Positions 25,301 to 37,600 of a stretch of DNA of 64,000 nt are shown here, in pieces. The notes under the pieces were generated by a model. The model ran no database searches. It worked only from the letters and a program-made list of their open reading frames with translations, and had not been told where the DNA came from. The number at the start of each line of letters is the position of its first letter. Within the stretch, counting starts at the first letter, position 1. This DNA comes from Taeniopygia guttata (lineage: Eukaryota; Chordata; Aves; Passeriformes; Estrildidae): NCBI RefSeq assembly GCF_048771995.1, contig NC_133026.1:14472001-14536000 (forward strand), given 5' to 3'. Made by a program: the position numbers and the translations under genes.

Positions 25301-28300
25301 GTAAAAAGCTCCCACATGGCAAGTTTCAAACAACTCCTGATGCTAACAAATATGCAAAGCCACTTTTTACATCATTTTCTAAGGTTAGTAGCTCCTCATT
25401 CCTCAAGCAGTTGAAATGTCTTCTGCTCCCTAGACATGGTGTTTGGTGCGTGACTGCAGCAGATATGAGTTCACCTCAGGCACGTAACTCAGAGAACTCA
25501 TTAAACATCCAATTTAGCTGTTCTGAATTACAGTTTGTGAGAGCTTATTTCTCTCAATAGAAAAGAAACTTTAGAAGACAAGTCTCGTCTTCTCTCCCCT
25601 GAATCAGTTCCAGTGCTCAGCTCCTGCTGTAAATTATTATTCAGTGCAAGCCAAAGTCTCGAGAACTTGCTGGCCTGTTTGCTATTGGCAAGCATATCAC
25701 AATCATTCAGCAGTTTTTCAGGTTTTTTTAAACCCTTCTGCTCTTTATTTCACTGAAAAGGATAAAAACAGAGGAGGTTGATTGACATGGAGATAGAATC
25801 TATCCAGGATTTTTGACCCAAGGATGTGGTGGCCATTGTGTGCATCAGCAAGAATATTTTAAAATATATCTGTAATGTTTGGCATCATCTCAATATTCCA
25901 CACACAACAAAACTATATGACTGTAAAATCTGTTTGATGGCCACTAGTAGTGACAGGATTTGTCTTTTTAAATTCCATCTCATCTCTAGAGTAATTGAAC
26001 TCTATTTGCACCATAGTTCAGATCTTAGAAGTTTGAATTCCACCTTCCAATAAATCATTATCATTTGACTGCAAAGACTTCACTTATTTCCAAACACTGA
26101 AGAGCAATGAAAGTCCAGCTCTGAGAATTAATATTCCAAAGACCATGGATATTTTTGGACCTCTAAAACAAACTACCCTCATGGAGTGAATAAAACATAC
26201 CTTGTCAGCCAGTCAAGATGAAATGATCCCCTAAAGCAGGGATTTGGCACTGTGAGAACCTTTTTAAAGCTTGCTTTGAAACCTGCTTGAACACAAGCTT
26301 GAGTATATTGAAAGAGTTACTGAGGAGTAGTTAAAATACTATATATTTTATGTGTGACCTTAGATTCTACATGGATAGAATAATTAAATATAAGTGAAGA
26401 GAAATAGTTCATTAAGCAATGAGTGTAACTGCAGTTTCCTAACATATGTCTTCATCTCTGTACAGACAATGGTTTCTATTGTTTTCTTTAGCTTATGAAA
26501 TAGAACCAGCTGTCACCAACACTGTTGCCTTTTCAGAAAACAGAGCATTTGGCTGTGGAAAATTCTTTCGTTTTTCTAACTATTCAACATACAGGTTCAT
26601 CTGTCTCTTTTCTGAACATTTTGCACTGAATGGCTAACAAGAAGATACACAGCTTAGTCATATTACTGCCTTAATTAAAGAGGATGCTACTAGAAAAGTG
26701 GATTTAATCCCAGTGTTTTAATTGAGTTCTAGTTTGGCACAGGTCCACCTGCCTGGATTCAATTGGATATAGTTCTTTCCTTCTTGCTCCAGACATTACT
26801 GTTTCCTGCTACCATTGAACTGCTGCAGTGATTCTCCCCTTACATCTGAGCACATATAAAGGCAGTCCTAGAACACAGAAAGTCTCCTGAATAAAAGGGA
26901 TGTAACACAAAGCTACTATTTAAAACTAAAGCATTCCACAGGTTACATGTTCAATTGTCTGAGGAAGGCAGTTTTTGTTCACACTCTGACCCCATACTGG
27001 GTGTCATGGTCAGAACATGGAGCTCAGCACAGACAACTAAAATTAGTTCAGAAAGGCATCATCTGTCCTGTTAGCAAAACCCAAGTTATCACTTCAAAAT
27101 CATACTGGAAAAGTTTATACGTGGTGCAGTGACTTCATAATGCCACAAACAAAGGGGACAGATTGCCCACCCAGATACGCAGAGTGGGTAAAGCCAAAAT
27201 CCCAAATATATTGACAGTGGGTAGTATTTTGCAGCTTTATTTTACTCATCTTTGAAAATCCTAGCTAGTTAAACACAAAGGCTTTCAGAAGAGTAGATTT
27301 CTATTCCTTCTGCTATTAAGCATCTTCTGCTATTAAAATTCTTATGTCAGTTGTCCATAGGTGGTAGATTTCCTAGAAGTGGAGAGGAACCCAGTAGAAC
27401 CCAAGGTCACAGTTCAGTTGATCTTAGGGCAGAGAGGGCTCTGAATCCTGTAGGTAAGTATGGTCACTAGGCTATCAGTCAGCCACCAAAAAGAAAACAA
27501 AGCAACACAAAATGGGGGTCTCATTTTTTCCACATTCACACAACAAATTTTAAAACTTGATATTGCAGCCTTTCAGCCGAGGATATTCTATGATCCTATT
27601 CCATTATTCTATTTGCTGTCTCTAGCCAAAGAGTTGCTCAGGCATATCATGAAGAAGAGGAAAGGACAAGGGTGGAAAGAAAAAAAAAAGAACATGGAAG
27701 CTGGAAACTTGAAAGGAGTGAGTTAACATCCTCCTGCAAAACACCAAAAAAAGAGGGCAAGCACTCAGTCACAGCACTGGGATTCGTCTTCATCTCTCTC
27801 TAGTCATTCAAAGTGAGGTTTAAACCAGCCATGTAATTTCCTTCTGTGAGTAGAGATGGTCACCTCCACATGGCAATTCAGCTCACAGTTCTCTGGTGTC
27901 TGTCTGGGTAAGATTAACCCCTCATGTTCCAGCAGCCATGTAGCTACAGCCACCTCTGAATCAAGGTTTATTGGTTCATCAAGGGTTGAAATGTCAATAT
28001 ATGCATTGCTCACCACTCCCACAGCCTTGATCTTCTCTCACATCTAACTTCTATAGCTCATCCTTCTAGTCCCTCCTTCAGACATAGGAAGTAGCTCTTG
28101 AAAGATACTTGAGCTTTTAGAGTCAATGAGATTCGTTATATTTTAGAACTACCAAAAAACAGACTGGTCTCAGCACAGACACCAGTACACCTGGTCTGTA
28201 CCGGTATGATGGCTCTGTTTCCTCTGAGGTAACATATGTGAAATACTGAGACTACACCCCCTCCCCACATGAAAGCAAATACTGAGAATTGCACATGTTT

Positions 28301-29694
28301 ACCAGCCTGAAAGCCCTGCCACATAATACAATTATGATCTATCAAGCACTTGCCGGTTTCACTCTCTGCAAAGAGCGTTTTGCCACTCTCCGTTTGCCCA
28401 TCCATTCTGCTGCTAAAAAGACGACTTTTTGCCAAATAAGATTAGTCATAAAGAAGGAGATATTAAAGCTGGGGGCAGGGAAGGGGGAAGAATGCTACAT
28501 TTCTCACTGAAAATAACTGCATAATTAAATATCACAATGTGCATTGTTGGGCCTGTTGAACTTACTTGAATGCAACATATTATGAAACTAAATTCATTCA
28601 CTTGCCTGGCAGGAGGCAAATGTCTAACTCAAACTTACATATCCCCAGACTGATCTTTATAGAGAATTATAAGATAACCAAAGGCATGGGTTTTTTCTGT
28701 TGTTTTAATTTAGGATAGACCCACAAGACTTCATACTGAGAAAATTCTGGAGATTAAAAAATGCTTTCTAAACTCATCTAAACCTCAAGTGCCCAATATC
28801 CTCATGATTTTGAGAATCACTCAGCCTCAGCACTCAAACAGCTGGTCCAGGGAGCAGCTTACTCTCTCCTCTCAGAGCTACATCTTCCCAAAGGTGAAAC
28901 TATGATTCATATCTGCAGTTTTGCCATACTTCTCTCTTTCATGACTTCTACTTTTAAGATGATGCCAATGCCATGGGCAGGGAATTTTCCTCCATGAAGC
29001 TGTTCTCTCCTCTCTGTCTAATGTTGTAAATATCTTGCTATTTCGTGAGTTAGTGTATTGATGTGATTAATCTTCATCTTCTTCAAAGGCTGGAATAGGG
29101 GTGGACTTCCCTTAAAAATCAGTGATATAGAAGTGTTCTCATTCTCTACATCAGTTAGGCCACTACTTCAGCTGGTTTTTATTTTACACTGATGGAAGGA
29201 GATATTACAGAGGAGGAAATGATAGCTCTATTCAAATGAGAACCTAAGCCTCAGTGTTCTTCTACAGTTCAGACAAGTTACAGGCACTAAACACAAGTCC
29301 TATCAAACTTTCATCAATCATTTTCCCCTTTCCCTTTGAATAACTGTGCAGTTTTTCCTCTCCCCCACCTACCAATCCCACCAGTCTGCTGGAGACTCAG
29401 TTTTGGTCTCACACCTCCTGTGGCAGTATTAAGGCTGCAAGAGGATCTGGGAATAGGAGAAACTGCAGGCAGCCAAATTCCTTGCCTGTGCCTAACATAG
29501 GGATCACATCAGCTGGACATGAAGCTGCAAGCATTTCTCAAAGTGTAAATAGCTCCTCACTTTCAGGGCTAACCTCCCACAGTGGCACCATTACTTTACA
29601 GTCCCAGCACTTGGTGACCACAAGGCAGGGTGTGTGATCCACACAATTTGGATTACCATTACTCCCAGCATGGGCTCACTTTCTTACACACAGA
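16345..29694. other. Intergenic DNA downstream of NRP1, first block
   Basis: About 13.3 kb of AT-rich DNA with no recognisable gene, RNA or well-preserved transposon. The longest open frame (144 codons from 16581) has no signal peptide, domain or motif. Small features are a 9-bp purine repeat near 20542, poly(A) near 23229 and a duplicated 'gtttggcagg' near 18925. Nothing else can be supported here. Confidence 0.7.
20542..20568. repeat. Three-copy A-rich tandem repeat, period 9
   Basis: The unit AAGAAAAAT occurs about three times in tandem, the last copy degenerate. A simple low-complexity repeat. Confidence 0.8.
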
Positions 29695-30070
29695 TGTGTG
29701 GCAGCAGCTCTCTGGCCACAGAGAGCAGGCACAGACTTTCCCAGGCATTTTCCTGGGGAAGGCTGTGAGAAGATCAGAGGATAGAATGAGAAACATTTCT
29801 TACCTCCACTTGTACCTGCTGTTGTGCACATGTGGGATGTGTCATGGAGATTTGTTTACCACCGGGTGATTTCTTAATTGGACACTGGATGGTGTTTGGA
29901 TGGATTGACCAAGTAGAACAAAGCTCTATTGGACTGGCTGTAGGGGTTATTAAGTTTCTTAATAAGTATAGTATAATATAGGATAAGATGATATAATAAA
30001 GCAATTGATCAGCCTTCTGCAATCATGGAGTCAATGCTAATTATTACCCAGATCGGGGACTGCAGAGACA
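29695..30070 (+). mobile_element. Solo LTR, ERVK-like avian family
   Basis: The segment has the layout of passerine ERVK-type LTRs as I remember them: a TGTG start, the 'ctctggccacagagag' block, 'gttgtgcacatgtggg', a degenerate GTATAATATA-type run, an AATAAA poly(A) signal at 29995-30000, then 'cagccttctgcaatcatgga' and 'attattacccagatcgggga'. The 7-mer ACACAGA occurs at 29688-29694 and 30068-30074, a possible target-site duplication, but the 3' edge then lacks the usual CA, so the end is uncertain by a few bases. No gag, pol or env remnant lies next to it, so it is a solo LTR. It is an old non-coding remnant. Confidence 0.72.
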
Positions 30071-30649
30071 CAGAACCAGACCTGGGGAGAACAACAGCTC
30101 AGACTAGAGGACAGGAGATGTGTGTGGCAGGTAAGGAGGCCACTTTGCTCAGGAGGCCTGCTGGAGGCAGGAGGGATGATTCTCACCTGCTTGTCTCTCT
30201 CCAGCTCGGGGAGCTCCACGATGTGAGAGGAGCCAGCAGATTGCAGAACCCGCCTGTGCCGTGTGGCACTCGGAGGGAGCAGCTGGTGGCACTGCAGGTG
30301 CTGCTGCTGGACCAGCAGGGACACGCAGAAGAGAGGGTGGGCTAGCAGCAGCAAGGTGTGATGGCCCAGGCTCTTTGGAGATGTGGGAATGTGGAGGAGG
30401 CAGTGAGGGATTCACGTTGTTGGGGGGGCTTGAGGGAAGCAGAGGGGGATTGTGCCAGTGTCTGGGGGGACATCTGGGTTGGGGCAGAGGGACTCGCAGG
30501 ATGGCTGAGAGTCACTGGGGAGGGAAAGGCTCCCAGCCAGACGAACATGTTGGATTGTTGCTTGCAGGACCTGGCAATCTGGGCACCCCTGTCATAAGCA
30601 TTTAGAGGCACTTTGGGTTCTGTCTTTCCCAAATGAGTACTTGTAAATC

Positions 30650-31100
30650 GCCTTGATGTTAATGAGAATTGCATGCACGCATCAGGGAAAGAATAGTCCC
30701 TCTACAATGGGCATGTGACAGCTAAAGAGCATCAGTCAGGAGGGAAACAAAAGAGGTCATAATTTATGTAAAAGGTTCATTTTTAATGTAAATTCTGCCC
30801 CCAAATGTTCTGCTTACAAGCCTGAATATGTGGTATTTGGCAGCGGAAAATGAAAGGGGTGAAAAACTCACTGCTGGCAGGTAACTGCATAATGTGATAG
30901 ATTGATTTAAAATCCTTGTCATCTTTCTTTTTCACCTGCATACATAACGATCCTCTGTTAGTCATTAGGGCTCCTTGTACCTTCAGCACTCTAAAAAAAA
31001 ATATTGGCTTTGAAATGATACTTCATTGTTAAGGAATTTTTTTGTCAGCTAGCTCCATTTATCGATGTATCAAAGCCATTTTACAAGAGATAGGCTCCAC
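30650..31100. promoter_or_regulatory. Candidate conserved non-coding element
   Basis: This non-repetitive stretch is dense in homeodomain-like words (TTTAATG, TTAATG), and contains ATCGAT (ONECUT/CUX-type) beside ATCAAAG (TCF/LEF-type) near 31062-31075. Its texture resembles vertebrate conserved enhancers and it adjoins a CpG cluster. Conservation was not tested, so this is a suggestion only. Confidence 0.25.
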
Positions 31101-31104
31101 TTTG

Positions 31105-31362
31105 GCACGGATAGCGCATACATTACACGCCTTGCGAGGACTCATCTCATTCCAGCACTGAGTGGAAGTGCCAATTGCCACCGCGGTACATAATGAGCCG
31201 TGTCACCCGGCGCTGGGGACAGCAAGGGACGTGCATGAATCAGCCCCCGGTGCTTCCTCCCGGCCAGAGAGGAGAGGAGCGGGGACACGGGTCACAGCTG
31301 ACACACGCTTGGGGTACCCCTCTGCCCAGAGGAGCAGGGGACGCCGCTGTCAGGGCTCCCAG
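31105..31362 (+). promoter_or_regulatory. CpG cluster ending at a splice donor: candidate promoter and first exon
   Basis: I count 17 CpG dinucleotides within about 240 bp, in intergenic DNA that is otherwise very CpG-poor. The cluster runs into CCCAG followed by gtgagg at 31363, a good splice donor. CpG-rich DNA leading into a donor is the usual layout of a CpG-type promoter with a first exon. No coding potential was seen, so a long non-coding RNA is the likeliest product if it is transcribed. No TATA box was seen. Confidence 0.3.
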
Positions 31363-31740
31363 GTGAGGGGGAACATATGCCACCAAGCTGCAGCTTTCTG
31401 TTGTTCTATTTACACCTCCTCCCCAGACAGCAAGAGCCAAGCCAGGAAACACTCTTTTCTGCAGCCATATGTGTGTCTGCAACAAGGATTTTTTTCAGCC
31501 TACCGGCGATAACTGAGGGTGTCACACCGCTTTGTGAGCAAAATTTTGTAGCATAAGCCAAACAGAAAGACTACCAGCAACTACCTCCAAAGCTGTTCAG
31601 GCTGTCTTGGGAATTAAATAATTTTTCTTTGTCCTTTTGTTTGGATCTTTACCTTGTGTTGCCGAGCAACTGCACATGCAAGGTTAATGGCAAAGCTCTC
31701 CTTTTGGACCAGGCTCTTTGAACAGAGTCGATCTGGTATG

Positions 31741-31792
31741 GAAAAGACAATGACTAGAGGAGAAAAGACAATAGCTAACAGAGGAGAAAAAG
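31741..31792. repeat. Short degenerate tandem repeat
   Basis: The unit beginning GAAAAGACAAT occurs twice, 21 bp apart (31741 and 31762), with a shorter third start (GAAAAAGCT) at about 31786. A local duplication without further significance that I can see. Confidence 0.6.
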
Positions 31793-34017
31793 CTCATGGT
31801 CGTTTGGATCTTCTTGCATTTTCCATTCATCCTAGAAACAGAGGATGCTGCAGCAGAGGTAGCCAAAGACAGGGCTTTCCTGTGCATGGGTTATTACTGT
31901 GCAAGTTCTAGGGAACTGAAGCCAAGCGCAGGCTATGTCAAAAATAGAATATCATTGCAGCAGTGATTTCCACTCTGAATTATCCTACCAACAGGCTTTC
32001 TACCTCAAAAGGAAAATCTCAGTTCACTGCCACTCAAGTACTCATAATCTGAGCCTCTGCAGCCCAAGAAGGAATCTCTGTCTCCATTAAATCACTGTGA
32101 AGCTATAAACGATGTCACACCTTCATACCAGCAATACCTATTTCACCTTCCAGGTGAAAAACCCAAAGCCCACAAATTCCCTGGGACATATTTTTTTTTT
32201 AGGCTGACTGTTCATAGCTTAAATAGCAAAAGAGGGGCCCAAGATTCTGTCTCATACTGTTTGCCACACTCAATTTGCACAACTCACTGGGCACAGTCAC
32301 AGGAGTTGAGGAGTCCTGACCATTAAGCACTTCCACACCCAACCATCAGACTCCTGAGCCTGGTCTTTTCCATTCACTGCCTTGCTTTTTCTTTTAGGAA
32401 TATTATTAATGATCCCAATCCTGTTTTCTAGTTACACCACACAACATTCATGTGTCTCAAGGCCAGGATTTCAAAGGACTAGCATTATTCCTAATTGCAT
32501 CCTTCATTTTGTAAACTCCTGGGTTTAGAAGGTATTAATTAGATTGGCCTAGTTAGTACTATTTTCAATTCATGATTTTTTCCATGCCTCATATATTTGG
32601 CATTACTCCCAGGAGCTGGCCTCAGGACACTGCACAGGGGCACTTCCAGCTCTCTTGCAGAGAAGAAACCAAATGAAAGTCAGAGCTTTTGCACCTACAG
32701 GCTCAGAAGAGCACCAATAAGTGTTAGTTAAAACAAGCCTCTTGAGTTTTTAAACCAATAAAGCTGTACAATGACATTAGAGGTTCTGATTTTAATACCA
32801 GTACTAATAAGTTGAACTAGTGTGAGCTCAACTATTTAAACTCTGGTCCAGACATAGCCAGAATAAAGGAATTCATCTCCAAAGGTTATATGTGCTATTT
32901 GTGCCTCACTTAATCTCCAAAGGCCAATAAATACATCAGCAGGATCATGAAAGAGCTATGCATGGAAGCCAGAGTTTCAGTAAAAAGCTGGTATAGTTTC
33001 TGCTGGTTTTCTATGGGAACCAGAGGGAACATGAAAAAAGATACAAGAAAGGCAGAGAATTGCTGAGGGCTCATGGGATGACTTCAGTTGAGCCAAATGG
33101 AGCACAACCTCTGTCCCTCTGTCTCTCTCACTGAACAAACCTATTTAGAAGTGAACATTATTCTATGTTCATCAGTCACACTGGGAAAAAAAAGTTATTA
33201 TTGCAGATGAAAAACTATACCATGATAAAAAGAAACTGCAATCAAGCCTAATTTTTGTCACACAGTATCATAAGTGCAGTCATGAGAGTTGTGCTGAGTC
33301 TTGGTTAAAAATACTCCTTTGGTATTTTGCGAAGTTTTCAGGCTGAACTGACCTGGCAGTTTCTGTGTTTCTATCAAGTCTAGCATCCTGTCTCAGAGAG
33401 ACACTTACACCGGCAGCTTCAAACAAGAAATGAAACCTCTCACAGCAAATGATTGATTATTGAAGGCAGACTGGCCCAGCTTTGTAACAAATGCTCCATA
33501 TGCAATAACAGCATAGTAGTTACAACTTGTATATGTTAAAAATCAAGAAGCCTTTGCTTTATCACTAACAACATCGTGGACCTTTAGCAGCTGCAGAACT
33601 GCTGCCAGCTCTCTCTAACTATTTTCTGAACACAGTAAATGTTAGGTTATTTAACCTAGCGAGGTAAATTCAGCTGTGAGCTTTAAGAAAGAACAAATAC
33701 TCCTGTATGGTTAAAATTGAGGAGATGCAAATGTAAGATCTCAGTTAAAACTATAGAAATCCATCAATGTGCCAACATCATAATGTAATTGTACACAGCC
33801 CAACTCACAGTACTAATATGGCTTAATTTTTCCTTCAAATTTTGCCTGAAATTAACAAACATTTTATTCTAGTTTGATAATGTTTTATTTCTTTTAATTC
33901 AAAGTATTTGTGTTCACATATATGACTGATAACCTCTTAGTTCTCTTCTAAACAGGAAGTTACACTGTAGAGTTCTCTTTTAAGATCTCTGATAAAGTTT
34001 ACATCTATGTGTACATA

Positions 34018-34616
34018 TGCATACCTGATTAGGGCTGGGATGGAGTTCATTTTCTTCTCTGTAGTTGGTACAGTGCTGTATTTTGAATTTAGTAGAGAAT
34101 AATGTCAATAACACACTGATGGTTTAGTTGTTGCTTGTGGCACTCACTCTAAACCCAGAACTTTTCAGTTTTTCATGCTCTGCCAGCAGGCAAGTGTGCA
34201 AGAAGCCTGGAAAGTGCACAGCCAGGACACCTGATCCAAACTGGCCACAGAGATGTTTCATGCCACAGGACATGGTGCTCAGCATATAAACTTGAGGAAG
34301 TTGTCCAAGAACCAAAGGTTGCTGCTCAGGGACGGGCTGGGCATTTGTCAGTGGGTGGTGAGGAATTGCATTGTGCATCACGTGTTGTTTTTAAATTTTA
34401 TTCCTCTCTCTCCCTCTTTTCCATTACAATTATTGTTGTTGTTGTTTTCATTTGTGTTATTAGTAGCATTATGTTTTACTTTGTTTCAATCATTAAACTG
34501 TTCTCATCTCAACCCACAAGTTTTAATTTTTTCACAGTTCTCCCTACCCAGGGGCAAAGGTGTATGAGTGAGTGGCTGTGTGGTGCTTAGTTGCCAGCAG
34601 GGGTAAAACCACAACA
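34018..34616 (+). mobile_element. Solo LTR, ERVL-like avian family
   Basis: The ~600-bp segment follows a family common in passerine and other neoavian genomes: 'gggctgggatggagttcatt' near the start, 'gctcagcatataaa' with a TATA-like box at 34283-34290, an ATTAAACTGTTC poly(A) region with ATTAAA at 34492-34497, 'tctcaacccacaagtttt', then 'tgtggtgcttagttgcc' and a 'ggggtaaaaccacaaca' end. The start could be TGCATA at 34018 or TGATTA at 34026. I saw no perfect target-site duplication, and no internal retroviral sequence is attached. It lies in the same orientation as NRP1. Confidence 0.82.
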
Positions 34617-37600
34617 CAATATTTGTTGTTAACTTGTATTTCTGTGTGACACTATATGTTCACACATGAAAAACCACTTTATCAGGAAAGACAATAATAA
34701 ATTTCTCTTTGCAAGCATTCTGTGTCTCCAGAATTCCCTAAACACCATTAAAACCTTTCCGGTTCTTTGCAACCCATGTTAATTAATATTAATTATACAT
34801 TAATAAGAATACTCTGTGGCAGACAGCAATTCTAGACAGACCATAGACAGATCAAATCATACCTTTAATTGTGTTTTAAAACATGCAAAGTGTAAATTCT
34901 ATACAATGCTTTTGAAGTTGAGAGGGCTAGGAGGATGTTACAGTGGTCTCTGTCCTCCCCAAGAGAGATGAGAGAACTCAGTGACAGGAAGCCACCAGAC
35001 AAATACATGCTCAGAGCTCAAGGAAAGTGTCTTTTGAGCTCCATGTTAATTACCCTCCCTCCTCACACACACACCGCTTCTTTATGGACAAAGAGACCAG
35101 TGTGGCTGAGCATATTTCAGGTACATACAGGTTTTTTGCCTAGAAGCATCAAAGTCTGGAGACATCAAAGCCCAAGAGAGGCATCTGTACCTGGGACTGC
35201 TGCCACCAGAGTGAGAGAAGGCCACCTCTAAAGAGACCTGAGGAACAAACCAGCAAAAAGCCCTTGTTCAGGCTGGCAGGCAGAACTGGCAGCCTGTGAT
35301 GCTGGAATTCTGAGCTGCAGAGCCTTCTGGTGCCCAGGAGATAAGGGCAGGTGCTGAGCTGCCAGAAAAGGCAGGATGCAGGATCTAAGGGTTTGTATGG
35401 AGCAATCACGTGCACACAGCTGCAGCTGAACTACAGCACCTATGGCCAAGGAATTGCCAGACACTACCTGAAGCTCAGTCTCCTCTGATGAACACGATAC
35501 CTTCTTCAGATGGTATTCAGGACAGGGATTCAGGGTGAGGGGAGTTATTTGGAACAGAGGGGTGAGCTATGGAAGGGTGCCTGTAGCTACTGGGGCACCT
35601 TTGTGGCTCTGCAAAGAAGGATTTTCTCCCCCTTCAAGAACTGCCATGCAAACAGCTGAGCACTCAGACCTTGCTGACATTTTTCCCACTGGCTTCTCAT
35701 GCTAATACATTTTAATTTAGCAGAGTACACTGATTTTGCTATTTTAACCCTCCCGTTTTCTTTGTGTCATTTTTTTTTTCCAAGGAAGATATTAGGTTAA
35801 TGCAAAATACTGTAGTAGGGAAATCAAGAGCTTTCTTTTCTGTCCCCAGCTCTGGCACAGCCTCTCTCTATGCCATCAGTGTTGTCTCAGGGCTCTCACC
35901 CTCGCAGTGCCCACAAAAGATTGTAATGCTTCCACAATTGGAGGAACTTTCTGGTTACATTTGACCAGCCCTATATAAATAGCAGGAATTTTAAGAGCAA
36001 GAAACCCCCTATAAGCCATATGGCATTTATATTAATATATTAATAAATTCCCCCCTAATTGCAACAGATGCTCAAGTCAGTAGTTTCACCATACAATACA
36101 ATGCACTGTTATGTCCTTTTCTGTTGGCAAGAATAAGCCAGATGCTTTTCCACAACATACTGGCAGAAATATGGTGCTATACAGCCAGAAAAAGCAAACT
36201 TTACCTTAGCTACAGATGAACACCTACAGAACAGCTTTTTCAATCTTGCTTCCTTAAAACTGATTAATTTTGACAGAGGATTTTCCTACCAATGTCTATC
36301 CAGATGATCAATACTGTTGGAGCTGAGATGGCTTCATCAAGTATATGAAATTTCCCTGATGTTACAATTATATTTTTCTTATTTCTTCCTGTAATACCAT
36401 TAGACAAAGAAAAAAATTAGTAATTTTTGGTTTTCCTCCATTAACTACTTTTTTGTTATTTATCTTCTCTATTCACTCTCATTTAGCTTTATTCTCATTT
36501 TCTCAGAGAGCAAAGAGTGCTAACCTGCTTTCCTACTTCACTCATTAAATATAATTTTAATTATTTTTACTTCACCCATACCTGTTAGTTCTCTAAAGTT
36601 CTCTTCCAGCTGCATAAATTAGCACCTCACTATTCTAATCATTCTCTGTTGCAAATATCACCACCTAATTTTGGCATTTGATTCTTTGCTCTTTGATCCT
36701 TTAATTGGCACCTACTGCTGAATTCCTGTGGGGCTACAGACCTCCCAGTAATTCACATTACCAACTCTTACCTGACCATATTTCACAAATTGTTGAAGCC
36801 ACCTGAAGATTCATGGCCACCAACCAAGTGTTATCCCAGCATCCCAGGATCCCTGGGTGCAGGTTCCCACCCCGCTGCTGGCACTGGCATTGCCACTTGT
36901 GCACCCACACAGTCAGCCAGACCACAGCTGCTCTTTCAGCTCTTTGTGCCTCTTTTGGGACCTAAATTTTCAGCCAGATAGTGCCAAGGGAGCCAGCAAG
37001 GAGATGAGCAGAGAGGGAGAAAGGCAGGACTGCTTTTTCTGCCCACAGGGCACACAGAGGACTCACAAGTATGAAACTGCCATCTGGTAAGTGCAAAAAC
37101 CACACAGTGACAGGAGGAAATGTGCATTTAGATTCTCTCCAGCTACCACTTTTCTGTTTTAATCACAATCACAGTTTCATGTGGGCTGGGCATTGCCCTT
37201 GTGGGGAGGGGGGTGCTATTTGCTTCACTGAACTGCTGAACTTCTCCAGGCCCTCAGATCAGCCAAGAGCAGAGCACAGGACAAGAAAGGGGCAGGTTTT
37301 GCAATCCTCAGTCATCAGTTTCAGCAGGAGTTTGTCTGCAGGGGAGGAGGGAAAGCCGTTAACGGAATAGGCCTAAAAATAAATGCAAGGGTTTCCTGGC
37401 ATTGTTTTCTGGTCCTCTGTATTCCCCCTGTGAAGGAAAAAGAACAGTGGGATTCAAACTGCATTTTAGCTCGTTGTTAAAATTCAGATCCCAAGAAAAT
37501 ATATGATAGGACTCAGAAACAAAAGCAGGTCTTAGATGATGACCTTCACTTCTGTTGTCCCTGGGGTTTGTAAAAGAGAAAGGAAATCACCCATCATTAC

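Larger units (their letters stand above)
30071..34017. other. Intergenic block between two solo LTRs, locally GC-rich
   Basis: This segment has GC-rich parts at about 30100-30600 and 31105-31370 and an AT-rich, conserved-looking part at 30650-31100. Open frames in the GC-rich parts (such as 30025-30345 and 30261-30605) are repetitive in Gly, Ala and Arg and overlap on both strands, so I do not call them genes. From about 31.4 to 34.0 kb I see nothing beyond a small tandem repeat at 31741. Confidence 0.6.

Noticed and set aside
30025..30605. GC-rich overlapping open frames after the ERVK-like LTR
   Set aside because: Low-complexity Gly/Ala/Arg/Leu-rich translations on both strands. They follow from GC content, and no retroviral or cellular family is visible.
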